Shown: positions 42,959 to 52,333 of the stretch, piece by piece
Layout: each line of letters begins with the position of its first letter
How positions within the stretch are numbered: the first letter of the stretch is position 1
DNA from: M3007 sp031373665
Lineage (GTDB): Bacteria; Bacteroidota; Bacteroidia; Chitinophagales; Saprospiraceae
Direction of reading: 5' to 3'
Length of the DNA stretch: 64,000 bases
NCBI GenBank assembly: GCA_031373665.1
Contig: JANMMZ010000138.1
Location: 1 to 64,000 of the forward strand
Notes under the pieces: model-generated
Told to the model about the DNA's origin: nothing
Databases searched by the model: none
Seen by the model: the letters and a program-made list of their open reading frames with translations, nothing else
Translations under genes and position numbers: made by a program

Positions 42959-44668
42959 TCAATATCCACCAGCAGCATCGTCGCCACGGCCATCTGCTAC
43001 GCCTTGTAGTTTTCCATCGGAAGTCCTTAATATGGCCTCTACCCTACCAATAGCCCGCTCGCGGTCGGTAATGACGTGTCCCATTTTCTCCAAAATCTGC
43101 TGCACTTCTTCGCTAAAAGTGCCCTCTTCGATAAGAATTAGATCAGGCGACCATTGGTGGTGAAACCGCTTGGCCTGAACGGCTTCACTGAGCGACATCC
43201 CAAATTCGGCCACATTCAAGATTACTTGTATGACACTGGTCGGTATCGTAGTGCCGCCCGGAGTGCCTACCACCATCCAGAGTTTTTTATCTTTGGTAAC
43301 AATAGTTGGGGTCATACTACTGAGTGGTCGCTTATTGGGTACGATGGCATTGGCTTTGCCACCGATGGCACCGTAAATATTGGCAGTACCGGGTTTTACA
43401 CTAAAGTCGTCCATTTCGTTGTTCAGGATGAATCCTGCTCCAGCCACTACTGTTCGGCTACCATAACTGTCATTGAGGGTTGTGGTGACCGATACTGCAT
43501 TGCCCTGAAAGTCTATAATGGAATAATGCGTGGTTTCTTCGCTCTCTTTGATGGATCCCGGCTTGATATTGATACTTTTCGAAGCAGAATCAGGCTTAAA
43601 ATCGGCCATTCGCCCTTTTAAATAAGCCTCATCCATGAGCATTTTGACTGGCATTTTGTAGAAATCGGGGTCCCCCATGTGTTCTGAACGATCGGCAAAG
43701 GCCCTACGCTCGGCTTCTGCCATCAGATGTACGGCTTTCACGCTGTGAAAACCATAATCTTTCAAGGGTTTATCGGCCATCATCTGAAACACTTGCTTCA
43801 TAATGATGCCGCCACTGCTTGGCGGAGGCATCGTGATGATGTGTAGGTTTTTATAGTCGTATTCCAAGGGTGTACGCCATGCACTGTGGTAATTTTTTAA
43901 GTCTTCGGGGGTGATGAGGCCTCCACTTTGTTCCATCTGCATTTGGATCATCAGGGCTACTGGCCCAGCATAAAATCCTTCGCGGCCATTGCTGGCAATA
44001 TACCGAAACACCAATCCCAGATCCTTCTGGATCAACCAATCCCCTGTTTCCCATTTGCTAAATTTTACAAATGCAGGGGTTAGGGTATTGTGTTTGACAA
44101 AAGTGAAGCGTTCCGCATTCAGGTTATTGGCCTCCTGTTCTGTGATTCTAAATCCTTTTTCGGCCAAATCAATAGCAGGATTGACCAGTTCTACCCATTT
44201 TAATTTTCCATATTTTTTATGGGCCTCCCACATCCCATCCACGCTACCGGGAACCCCAGCAGCAAAGATTCCCAACTGGCTTTTGCCCGGTATCACGCGC
44301 CCCAAACTATCCAAATACATTTTTTCAGTGGCCGCAGCAGGTGCTTTTTCTCGGTAATCCAAACAAGAACTCACTCCTTTGGCATCTCTGTACACCAAAA
44401 ATCCTCCACCGCCTATATTTCCCGCTTGAGGATATACAACTGCCAAGGCAAATTGGACGGCTACTGCCGCGTCAATCGCGTTGCCACCTTGACGAAGTAT
44501 ATCCACACCCACTTTGGTCGCCAATGGATGTGCTGACACGACCATCACGCTATCTTCCGTGAGTTCCTTAGTATGTGTATATGGGAAAGGATCGAGTTGA
44601 GCGTAAGCGTAAACCTGAAAAAACAGGAAACTCAGTACGAATAAAGCGACTTTTGTACTCTTTGTCAT
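42959..44668 (-). CDS. ggt: gamma-glutamyltransferase
   Basis: 569 residues from ATG 44668, which gives a signal peptide (VALFVLSFLFFQVYAYAQ). The precursor cleaves itself at Thr about 380 in SEETTHYSIIDFQG, the new N-terminal nucleophile of the small subunit. Other family motifs are GGNAIDAAVAVQFAL, GNIGGGGFLVY, and RPLSSMTPTIV. It hydrolyses or transfers the gamma-glutamyl group of glutathione in the periplasm. Confidence 0.93.
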   Translation of the reverse strand: MTKSTKVALFVLSFLFFQVYAYAQLDPFPYTHTKELTEDSVMVVSAHPLATKVGVDILRQGGNAIDAAVAVQFALAVVYPQAGNIGGGGFLVYRDAKGVSSCLDYREKAPAAATEKMYLDSLGRVIPGKSQLGIFAAGVPGSVDGMWEAHKKYGKLKWVELVNPAIDLAEKGFRITEQEANNLNAERFTFVKHNTLTPAFVKFSKWETGDWLIQKDLGLVFRYIASNGREGFYAGPVALMIQMQMEQSGGLITPEDLKNYHSAWRTPLEYDYKNLHIITMPPPSSGGIIMKQVFQMMADKPLKDYGFHSVKAVHLMAEAERRAFADRSEHMGDPDFYKMPVKMLMDEAYLKGRMADFKPDSASKSINIKPGSIKESEETTHYSIIDFQGNAVSVTTTLNDSYGSRTVVAGAGFILNNEMDDFSVKPGTANIYGAIGGKANAIVPNKRPLSSMTPTIVTKDKKLWMVVGTPGGTTIPTSVIQVILNVAEFGMSLSEAVQAKRFHHQWSPDLILIEEGTFSEEVQQILEKMGHVITDRERAIGRVEAILRTSDGKLQGVADGRGDDAAGGY

Positions 44669-44682
44669 AAAAAATGCTTGAA

Positions 44683-44690
44683 CAAATCTA
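44683..44690 (-). promoter_or_regulatory. -7 box of ggt
   Basis: On the minus strand TAGATTTG fits TAnnTTTG, 14 nt before ATG 44668. Confidence 0.5.
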
Positions 44691-44722
44691 AAATTGATGT
44701 GCAAAGATACAATGATTCAATG

Positions 44723-44730
44723 TACTTTTG
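44723..44730 (+). promoter_or_regulatory. -7 box of the cytidylate-kinase-like gene
   Basis: TACTTTTG fits TAnnTTTG, 22 nt before ATG 44753. Confidence 0.5.
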
Positions 44731-44752
44731 CACCCTTTTTACAGCAGCATAC

Positions 44753-45316
44753 ATGATGAATATTCCGGCTGGAACAAAAATTACGCTTACAGGCGACCTT
44801 GGTAGCGGCAAAAGTGCGGTTTCGCGCATTTTATGCGCCTATACTGGTTTTGAGTACATATCCACAGGGCGCATACAGCGTCAATTGGCTCAAGATATGG
44901 GGATTGATACCCTTGAAATGAACCTACTGGCTGATACTGACCCCAGTATTGATGAACGGATTGATGGGATTTTTGTCGCCTTGGGCCACGATCCCAAAGG
45001 GTATATCATTGATAGCCGCATGGCTTGGTTTTTTCTGCCAAAGTCGGTGAAAATTTACCTAAAAACGGAAGTGCAAATATCGGTAGAGCGGATCATGAAA
45101 GACCCTACCCGCAACAGTGAACAATACATCAGCAAAGAAGAGGCTATCCAGAAAATATTGGCGCGTAAAAAAAGTGAAAACGAGCGTTTTTTACTAAAAT
45201 ATGGAGCAGATTGCACCAATTTAGACAATTTTGACCTTGTTATTGATACTTCTTATCAAACTCAAGAAGCGGTTGGAGAACAAATATTGGCGTATTTTCG
45301 GAGATTGGAGGTTTAG
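44753..45316 (+). CDS. cytidylate kinase-like P-loop kinase
   Basis: 187 residues from ATG 44753 (a second ATG at 44756); longer frames would run through the promoter. The P-loop is TGDLGSGKSAV, followed by FEYISTGRIQRQLAQ and an IIDSRMAWFF segment as in cytidylate-kinase-like proteins, and a lid-like RKKSENERFLLKYG. It probably phosphorylates a nucleotide in the cytoplasm. It is shorter than standard Cmk and may have another substrate. Confidence 0.75.
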   Translation: MMNIPAGTKITLTGDLGSGKSAVSRILCAYTGFEYISTGRIQRQLAQDMGIDTLEMNLLADTDPSIDERIDGIFVALGHDPKGYIIDSRMAWFFLPKSVKIYLKTEVQISVERIMKDPTRNSEQYISKEEAIQKILARKKSENERFLLKYGADCTNLDNFDLVIDTSYQTQEAVGEQILAYFRRLEV

Positions 45317-45480
45317 ATTATGCCTTGGCGAGGGATGAGAACGCGGATTGAACGGATTTTTTTCACGTCATGGCGTACATTACAAAAAGTCCGTTATATC
45401 CTCGCTTTGCCACGCCTTTGATGGTTTGCCTGCATCCGTTTCATCCGTGCTCCCATCATACCTTACCACTTTTAACAAAC
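45317..45480. repeat. intergenic repeat-like region, copy 2 of dispersed motif
   Basis: It contains ATCCGTTTCATCCGT (45434-45448), also found at 36852-36866, and a GCGGATTGAACGGATT stretch with a loosely complementary partner further on (AAAAAGTCCGTT). No gene is visible. It resembles the palindromic intergenic repeats common in Bacteroidota genomes. Confidence 0.4.
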
Positions 45481-45535
45481 AAAATACTAAACAATCCCAA
45501 TATTCTCGCGTTCTTTGTGGCTAATAATCACCGCG

Positions 45536-47539
45536 ATGTACCCTCGTTTTTTTCAAATTTTACTTGTTTTTATACTTTTTAGTGGCTTAAAAAAAGGTTT
45601 TACCCAGTGTAACCCGTTTTTTGAACGCCCATTCAGTCCCCGTGTCGCCAATTATGATATAAACCTGACATTGGATGACCGCACCAAAATTATTGATGTG
45701 GTACAGCAAGTACAATACACCAATCAAACACCCGAGCCGATCAAAGAACTCCGGTTTTATTTATATTTCAATGCCTTTAAGAATACAGAATCTACTTTTT
45801 TGAAAGGTGCCAATAATATTTTTGGGCAAAGTTTTATCAATAGAACCCAAGATGAATGGGGATGGGTAGATATAGAAACCATAGTACGCGCAGGAGGATC
45901 AGACCTTACCAAAACTATGTTTTTTGGGCATCCTGACGGTGGAAACACTAGCGATCAGACCGTACTAGTAGTACCCCTCGATCAGCCAATAAAGCCCGGT
46001 GAAACCGCCACATTTCATTTGAAATGGCGAGCCAAAGTACCCAAAACCATTGCCCGCGCAGGGTATAGTAAAGATTTTTATTTGTTTTGCCATTGGTTTC
46101 CTCAATTGGGCGTATTTGAAAAAGATCTGTCGGGCAAATGGGGTTGGAACTGCCACCAATTTAACAGAAATAATGAATTTTACGCCGATTTCGGCAATTA
46201 CGACGTGCGCATCACTACAGATGCTAAGTTTGTGATGGGGGCTTCGGGGTGTCTTGTCTCCGAAAAAGACAACAGCAATGGCAGCATCACCCGCCATTAC
46301 CACGTGGAGGATGTGATTGATTTCGCTTGGTCTATTTATCCAAGGTTTACGGTTCAGGAAGACCGATGGAAAGAAGTTGATATTCGGCTCTTGATTGCGC
46401 CCGAACACGCCAATTTGGCCCCCCGATACCTGCACGCCCTCAAATTTGCTTTGGAGTATTTAGATCAACACGTCGGCAAATATCCTTATCCGAGTATTAC
46501 GGTGATAGATCCGCCTTTTCATGGCCTGCGTTCTGGCCTCATGGAGTACCCAACCTTGGTGACGGTGGGTACTTTTTATCAAATGCCCAAAAACGTGCGA
46601 TTGCCAGAGTCATTGGTGGTGCATGAGTTTGTGCATCAGTACTTTATGGGTATGGTCGCTTCCAATGAAAAAGAAGAGCCTTGGTTGGATGAAGGTTTTG
46701 TTACCTATTTTGAAGACCGAATTATTGATGCCGCCTATGGCAAAAAACAAGCCTTGGTGGACATATGGGGCTATCGTTTTGACAATAAAGAACTGAGCCG
46801 ACTCGAATATACCACAATGGCCAATCCCCGCGAGGGGAAAATAGCACGGCCGGGTTGGGAGTTTTCAGAATCCAATTTTAAATCCCTGATTTATAGCAAG
46901 ACCGCCACTTCGTTGCGCACGGTAGAAGCCTTGATCGGTACGGAAGCGATGGATGGGGTGATTAAGAATTATTTTGAACAGTGGAAATTCAAGCACCCCC
47001 GTGGACATGATTTTATGGCGTGTTTCAAAACGAGTTTGGAGGCCATCAAAGACACCACATTGGCCACCCAAGTGTATGATTTGTTTGAAAAAAGCATTTA
47101 TGGCACTGCTGTCCTAGATTATGCAGTGAATCGCATTTCCAACGAAGTATTATTGGCACCACAGGGCGTATTTGGCACAGAGGCAGCCGGTTTTACATAT
47201 TCGGATGGACGTGGAGGCAAGCAACCCACGCTTTCAACCGTGGAAGTACAGCGCAAAGGAGACTGGATATTTCCGGTAGAAATACAGGTGATTTTTGAAA
47301 ATGGTAGTTCACAGATGGTCTATTGGTCGGGTGTAGAGGGCTCAAAAGTGTTTGAGTTTACGGGAGACTCCAAAATAGTATCGGCTCAGTTGGATCCATA
47401 CCAAAAATTGAGCCTTGATATAGACCTAAACAACAATAGCCTAACCTTAGCCCCTCAAACGGAACCATTGTGGAAATACACGGCTAAAACCGTGTTTTGG
47501 GTACAAAATTTGTTTCAAATACTTAGTTTTTTAACATAA
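45536..47539 (+). CDS. secreted M1-family metallopeptidase
   Basis: 667 residues from ATG 45536, which gives a signal peptide (FFQILLVFILFSGLKKGFTQ). The zinc site is complete: HEFVH at about 363-367 and Glu386 in LDEGFVTYFED, with the usual 18-residue spacing. The N-terminal beta domain resembles M1 aminopeptidases (YDINLTLDDRTKIIDVVQQV). A hydrophobic C-terminal end suggests membrane association. It trims peptides outside the cytoplasm. Confidence 0.9.
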   Translation: MYPRFFQILLVFILFSGLKKGFTQCNPFFERPFSPRVANYDINLTLDDRTKIIDVVQQVQYTNQTPEPIKELRFYLYFNAFKNTESTFLKGANNIFGQSFINRTQDEWGWVDIETIVRAGGSDLTKTMFFGHPDGGNTSDQTVLVVPLDQPIKPGETATFHLKWRAKVPKTIARAGYSKDFYLFCHWFPQLGVFEKDLSGKWGWNCHQFNRNNEFYADFGNYDVRITTDAKFVMGASGCLVSEKDNSNGSITRHYHVEDVIDFAWSIYPRFTVQEDRWKEVDIRLLIAPEHANLAPRYLHALKFALEYLDQHVGKYPYPSITVIDPPFHGLRSGLMEYPTLVTVGTFYQMPKNVRLPESLVVHEFVHQYFMGMVASNEKEEPWLDEGFVTYFEDRIIDAAYGKKQALVDIWGYRFDNKELSRLEYTTMANPREGKIARPGWEFSESNFKSLIYSKTATSLRTVEALIGTEAMDGVIKNYFEQWKFKHPRGHDFMACFKTSLEAIKDTTLATQVYDLFEKSIYGTAVLDYAVNRISNEVLLAPQGVFGTEAAGFTYSDGRGGKQPTLSTVEVQRKGDWIFPVEIQVIFENGSSQMVYWSGVEGSKVFEFTGDSKIVSAQLDPYQKLSLDIDLNNNSLTLAPQTEPLWKYTAKTVFWVQNLFQILSFLT

Positions 47540-47615
47540 ATCCCTCTGGGCTTTCATATTTACGCAATGACTCAAAGTCTCACAGCAAATATAAAAACAG
47601 CCCTCAATCATAGAT

Positions 47616-48497
47616 ATGCTCGATATAATAAGATATAGTTTTGGCGTTGGAATCAGGCATTGGCGCATTGCGGCCATCGTCTATTTTTGCCAACTTTGTT
47701 TGGCCCTGACTTTGGGGCTGGAGGTACACAATGTATTGAAGTCATCTATTGGTAATTCCTTAGAAATCAATAAGTTATTGAATGCGTATGACCATACCGT
47801 CATCACTGATTTTCTGAAAGTACATGGGGCTTCTATCACACCACTCATAGGCCAATTGAGGTGGCTACTATTAGCATGGCTACTTTTTTCTGTATTTTTG
47901 GATGCTGGCCTCATTTATTGTGTCAATGCACCAGACCGCAATCATGGGCAAGCCTTTTTTTATGGAGGTGCTAAGTACTACTTCTCTTTTTTGAAAATAT
48001 CATTGTTTTGCATCGTTTTGGCTCTTTTGTGGACTGCATTGTTGTGGATTCCATTCGGATTGGCATTTGAGCCCATGCTCACCACTTTCACCTCTGAAGC
48101 CTATGCCGTTTGGTTGGCACTCCTACTTTTGGGGGTGTATCTTTTAGGCTTGGCTTTTTTGTTTGTCTGGTCAGTGTTGAGCCGATTCCATCGGATCAAT
48201 ACCGATTCAACCATGTGGCAATGTCTGGGCTATGCCCGACGCTCTATATGGAGGTATAAAGCCTTGATATTGGGCTTGTTAGGCTTGTTTGCATTGGCAC
48301 AAATAATATTAGTTTATTTATATTCTCGATTGGAGCATTCTATTGTACCCCACTCCGCCTTTTTATTATTGTTATTGTTCTTACTCCAGCAAGTCTTCGT
48401 TTTTGTAAGGATACAAGTTCGGCAAATGATGTATGCTGGGATCAATCGTACCCGTATATATGACCACACAAACGACCATCAACCCTTAGCAATATGA
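47616..48497 (+). CDS. hypothetical multi-pass membrane protein
   Basis: 293 residues with about six hydrophobic segments (WRIAAIVYFCQLCLALTL; WLLLAWLLFSVFLDAGLIY; FCIVLALLWTALLWIPFG; LALLLLGVYLLGLAFLFVW; ALILGLLGLFALAQIILVY; FLLLLLFLLQQVFVFV). No known domain recognised. Its stop overlaps the next start by 4 nt (48494-48497). Confidence 0.7.
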   Translation: MLDIIRYSFGVGIRHWRIAAIVYFCQLCLALTLGLEVHNVLKSSIGNSLEINKLLNAYDHTVITDFLKVHGASITPLIGQLRWLLLAWLLFSVFLDAGLIYCVNAPDRNHGQAFFYGGAKYYFSFLKISLFCIVLALLWTALLWIPFGLAFEPMLTTFTSEAYAVWLALLLLGVYLLGLAFLFVWSVLSRFHRINTDSTMWQCLGYARRSIWRYKALILGLLGLFALAQIILVYLYSRLEHSIVPHSAFLLLLLFLLQQVFVFVRIQVRQMMYAGINRTRIYDHTNDHQPLAI

Positions 48498-49351
48498 AAC
48501 ACTTTTTATGGTTTGGAGGCTTTTTTTTAGTCGTATTTCTTGGAGACAGGGTAGGCGGTTATGTACTGAAGACTCAAGTAAAAAACAGCCAATTCAGGTA
48601 CAGCCGACTTTATGCACAACGGGCAGAAGCAGAAATATTACTCTTGGGCAACTCTAGGGGTTTGGGTTTTTATCAACCTACCATTGAGGAAAAAACAGGG
48701 CAATCTACTTTCAATTTTAGTTATAATGGCTTGCCTATGCACGTGGGTGCGGCTATGGTCATGGATTATTTTGAGCAGTATCCAATGCCGAAAAAATTAA
48801 TCATTGATGTGACCCTCTGCGATCGGGAAAACAAAGAATTGACGACTGGTTTTAGCAATTTTTTGGAGGTATCACCACGGCTCAATGCCATTATTCGCAA
48901 CCAAATTCCGGATCATTGGTGGGGAACTCAGGTTTCTGCCTTGATGCGCTATAACAACGAGATTTTTCAACGTATTTTGTATTATAGAAATCGCAATGAT
49001 GAAGATTGGCTCTTGGATCGCCAAATCACAGAGGGTATCCAAGCAAATGTGGCCAACCAAAATTATGAGTTGCCAACGGATCCTTGGTATCTCCAAGAAT
49101 TGGCAGATTTGACGGCCTTGGCAAAAGCAAAAGACATACAAGTGTTTTTGGTTGTCAGTCCTTATTATCCCAATTTTGAGGTTAAAAATTTGGAAATTTT
49201 TAAATCCAACATTGAAACGGCCACTCAAATGACCGTCCATGATTTCAGTAAAAGTATCCAAGATCCTTCGCTTTTTGGCGATTTTTTACACATCAACAAG
49301 GCTGGAAGCACGGTTTTTATTGACCTTCTCAAACAACAAGGCATCCTCTAA
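48494..49351 (+). CDS. membrane-anchored SGNH-like protein
   Basis: 285 residues. One N-terminal anchor (FLWFGGFFLVVFLGDRVGGYV) is followed by an SGNH/GDSL-hydrolase-like domain. LLLGNSRGLGFYQPT carries the Ser/Arg of block I and FGDFLHINKAG the C-terminal D-x-x-H. DltD/AlgX-type relatives modify surface polymers; here the substrate is unknown. Coupled to the upstream membrane gene and 2 nt before the aldo-keto-like gene. Confidence 0.65.
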   Translation: MKHFLWFGGFFLVVFLGDRVGGYVLKTQVKNSQFRYSRLYAQRAEAEILLLGNSRGLGFYQPTIEEKTGQSTFNFSYNGLPMHVGAAMVMDYFEQYPMPKKLIIDVTLCDRENKELTTGFSNFLEVSPRLNAIIRNQIPDHWWGTQVSALMRYNNEIFQRILYYRNRNDEDWLLDRQITEGIQANVANQNYELPTDPWYLQELADLTALAKAKDIQVFLVVSPYYPNFEVKNLEIFKSNIETATQMTVHDFSKSIQDPSLFGDFLHINKAGSTVFIDLLKQQGIL

Positions 49352-49353
49352 CC

Positions 49354-50271
49354 ATGTCCAAAAAACTAATGCTCGGCACCGCTCAATGGGGGTGGACTAT
49401 CACGAAACCAAAGGCATTTGAATTGTTGGAGGCTTGGATGGCTGCTGGAGAACGCGCCGTGGATGTGGCAACGAACTATCCGATCAATAAAAACCCGAAT
49501 GATTTTAGAGCCGCCGAACAAATACTGACAGAGTTCATCAAGGCGCATGGGGTGGAAAAAGATTTGGACATTACCGTAAAAATCGGAAGTCTCAACAATC
49601 TCCGCACCCCAGATATAAATCTTTCTCCATCATTTATCCAAATGATGGGCGAAGAATACCTGCGCATTTTTCAGGCTCCACTAAAGGTCATCATGTTTCA
49701 TTGGGACAACCGCCAAGACCAATCCGAAATCATGGCTTCCCTCTCAGCATTAAAGTCCTTGAATTCGGAGTTTGGTATCCGTCCCGGTCTATCGGGGATC
49801 GCTTTTCCGGAGGTATATGCCGCTGCCAATCAAACCCTTGGATTGGAATTTGATATTCAATTAAAACACAATATTTTACAGACTGATTTGGATCGTTATA
49901 TGGCCTTTCAAGGCGAAAAACATCGTATTTGGGCTTACGGAATCAATGCTGGAGGTATCAAACTAGATGAACAATATTCAGAAACCAGTACCTTTTTGAA
50001 TCGGGGCGGCAATCCTGAAAATGCCCATTCAATCGTACAATCCATCCAAGCAAAATTACCCCAATGGAACCTCGCTTTCGTGAGGCCACCCGTCAAAACC
50101 ATGAACCATATTGGATTGATCTACGCATTGTTGGAGCCATCCATCACAGGGGTTGTATTGGGACTTTCTTCGATATTTCAGTTGAAAGAAACCTTGGAAT
50201 ACCGTAAAAATATAGAGACTTATGACTATTTGGATGTCAAAAAGCAATTGGACAAACTCAAAAATCCTTGA
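49354..50271 (+). CDS. aldo/keto reductase-like protein
   Basis: 305 residues. It resembles aldo/keto reductase TIM barrels (MLGTAQWGWTITKPKAFELL; VDVATNYPINKNPNDFRAAE; IGLIYALLEPSITGVVLGLS). The classical catalytic Tyr motif is altered to ATNYPIN. It probably belongs with the two preceding envelope genes, perhaps in making a surface sugar. Its 3' end overlaps the convergent PfkB gene by 14 nt. Confidence 0.7.
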   Translation: MSKKLMLGTAQWGWTITKPKAFELLEAWMAAGERAVDVATNYPINKNPNDFRAAEQILTEFIKAHGVEKDLDITVKIGSLNNLRTPDINLSPSFIQMMGEEYLRIFQAPLKVIMFHWDNRQDQSEIMASLSALKSLNSEFGIRPGLSGIAFPEVYAAANQTLGLEFDIQLKHNILQTDLDRYMAFQGEKHRIWAYGINAGGIKLDEQYSETSTFLNRGGNPENAHSIVQSIQAKLPQWNLAFVRPPVKTMNHIGLIYALLEPSITGVVLGLSSIFQLKETLEYRKNIETYDYLDVKKQLDKLKNP

Positions 50272-51208
50272 TCTGATAACGCTCACCATACACTTGTATC
50301 CATTCCAACAACTTAAAGGCATCTTGACTGTTGAACAACTGAGTCCCACTATTCATAGTAGCCGCAGAGCCACAAGCCACCCCCAGTTGAGCCATTTGAC
50401 GGTAACTTTGACCTTGGCTCAGTGCCCAAGCCATGCCTGAAACCATACTGTCGCCAGCCCCCACCGTGCTGATTTTTTGAACCATCGGCGCTGGTATATG
50501 CTCAAATCCTTCACGAGTCACCAATAATGCACCTTGTGGCCCCAAAGAGACCACCACCACTTCACACATGCCTTGATTAATAATATGTAGAGCGGCATCG
50601 TCTATTTGGTTCATTTCGAGGTGCTCCACTCCATTCAGAGCGCTTAGTTCGGCTAGGTTGGGTTTCAGTAAAAACAAACCCTCATCAGCAGCCGCTTGTA
50701 AGGCTGGGCCAGAGGTATCTAAAATTAGTTTTGCCCCAATTTTTTTCGCGAAAGCAGCCACATTTTCATAATACGTAACGGGCAATCCGGGCGGTAGGCT
50801 ACCGCTGGCAATCAATAAATCTGGTTGGAGTTGTTCCACTATTTTTAGGCATTCATTGGCTTGAGATTCATTGATCTCAAGCCCAGCAAGCGTAAAACGG
50901 TACTGGATATTGGTGGTTTTCTCTGTTACTGAGAAGTTCTCCCGGGTTTCGCCGGACAGTACAGTCACCGCTGTTGAGATCTGGGCTTGTTCCAACAGCG
51001 ACTTCAATATTTGGCCATTGTTACCCCCAATTGGAAATACGGCAGTACTAGTGCCATTCAATTTTTTAATCCCTTTGGATACATTGATGCCTCCTCCGCC
51101 AGCGTCCGTTTGCATGGGCGCACAGCGTAATTTTTGTTCAGGTATCAACCGATCCGTGAGGGTGCTTTTATCAAGTGCCGGATTGAGCGTGAGCGTAACG
51201 ATTTTCAT
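50258..51208 (-). CDS. PfkB-family hexose-phosphate kinase (1-phosphofructokinase type)
   Basis: 316 residues. PfkB signatures: TLNPALDKSTLTDRL, the sugar-binding DAGGGGINVSKGIKKL, and the ATP/anion-hole motif STVGAGDSMVSGMAWAL with catalytic Asp. This branch includes 1-phosphofructokinase, tagatose-6-phosphate kinase and Pfk-2. No sugar transporter is adjacent, so a Pfk-2-like role in glycolysis is as likely as fructose use. Confidence 0.88.
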   Translation of the reverse strand: MKIVTLTLNPALDKSTLTDRLIPEQKLRCAPMQTDAGGGGINVSKGIKKLNGTSTAVFPIGGNNGQILKSLLEQAQISTAVTVLSGETRENFSVTEKTTNIQYRFTLAGLEINESQANECLKIVEQLQPDLLIASGSLPPGLPVTYYENVAAFAKKIGAKLILDTSGPALQAAADEGLFLLKPNLAELSALNGVEHLEMNQIDDAALHIINQGMCEVVVVSLGPQGALLVTREGFEHIPAPMVQKISTVGAGDSMVSGMAWALSQGQSYRQMAQLGVACGSAATMNSGTQLFNSQDAFKLLEWIQVYGERYQIKDF

Positions 51209-51300
51209 ATTTTTTTTTTAAAAATAGCGCGTAAAGGTACACCAGTTCGCAAAAAGTATGTATCTTACGATCTTTATTTACTTATTAATTTCATTTTTAC

Positions 51301-52326
51301 ATGAAACCACTTACTAAAATCAACCTTCTATTACTGTGCTGCCTTATGAGCGCACTTCACTTACAAGCCCAAGACCAGCCCGACCCCGAAGTTGCCCGGC
51401 TTTTAGATTCGTTGGATAAATCTTGGCAATGGAAAACCGGCTCCGTCGCATTGGGCGACAACTTAGCCAACATCAATGTACCCACTGGGTGGCGGTATTT
51501 ACCCGCAGACCAGAGCAAATTTGTACTGGAAGACCTTTGGGGTAACCCAGGCGTAGAGACCATGGGAATGTTGTTCCCGAGTAACGTCAGCCCATTGGAT
51601 TCCAATGTGTTGGCCTTCGATATTTCATTCGATGAAATGGGCTTTGTAAAAGACGATGATGCCGACGATATCAACTACAATGACCTCTTGAAAGATTTGC
51701 AAAAAGATGCCGAAGAAGGCAGCAAACAGCGGGTAGAAATGGGCTACGATGCAGTCAAATTGATTGGTTGGGCCTCCTCGCCCTACTATGATAAAGAGAA
51801 AAAAATATTGCACTGGGCAAAAGAAATTCAATTTGGCGATGGAGTAGGCGGCAATACCCTCAACTACGATGTACGGGTCTTGGGTCGCAAAGGTGTCCTT
51901 TCCATGAATGCCATTGGAAATATGACCCGCCTAAACGATGCAAAATCAGGAATTCCAGCCATTGTGTCCAATGTTTCCTTTGCAGAAGGCCAAAAATATG
52001 GCGATTTCGACTCCAAAGTTGACAATGTAGCCGCTTGGACCATCGGTGGACTTGTAGCGGGAAAAGTACTAGCCAAAGCAGGTTTTTTTGTTATCATTCT
52101 CAAGTTCATAAAGCCTATCCTCCTTGTATTGTTCGCTGGTGGCGCAGGTATTTGGAAGTGGATAAGTGGCCGTAGAAGAAAAGAAGAGGAAGACGTGTAT
52201 GTGGCTGACGAACCAGCCCCTCCGCCGCCCGTCAGCGATACACCAACCAATGATGTCGCAAACGATAATATACACAGCACCGACACAAACAGTGACGATA
52301 CAACCGAACCCGAGAAAAAATCTTAG
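51301..52326 (+). CDS. DUF2167 membrane protein
   Basis: 341 residues. A signal peptide (INLLLLCCLMSALHLQAQ) leads into a DUF2167-type domain (VALGDNLANINVPTGWRYL; VLEDLWGNPGVETMGMLFP; VEMGYDAVKLIGWASSPYYD). A C-terminal membrane region (AGFFVIILKFIKPILLVLFAG) and a disordered acidic tail follow. Function of the family is unknown. It ends 7 nt before the acyl-CoA dehydrogenase start. Confidence 0.85.
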   Translation: MKPLTKINLLLLCCLMSALHLQAQDQPDPEVARLLDSLDKSWQWKTGSVALGDNLANINVPTGWRYLPADQSKFVLEDLWGNPGVETMGMLFPSNVSPLDSNVLAFDISFDEMGFVKDDDADDINYNDLLKDLQKDAEEGSKQRVEMGYDAVKLIGWASSPYYDKEKKILHWAKEIQFGDGVGGNTLNYDVRVLGRKGVLSMNAIGNMTRLNDAKSGIPAIVSNVSFAEGQKYGDFDSKVDNVAAWTIGGLVAGKVLAKAGFFVIILKFIKPILLVLFAGGAGIWKWISGRRRKEEEDVYVADEPAPPPPVSDTPTNDVANDNIHSTDTNSDDTTEPEKKS

Positions 52327-52333
52327 TATCATC

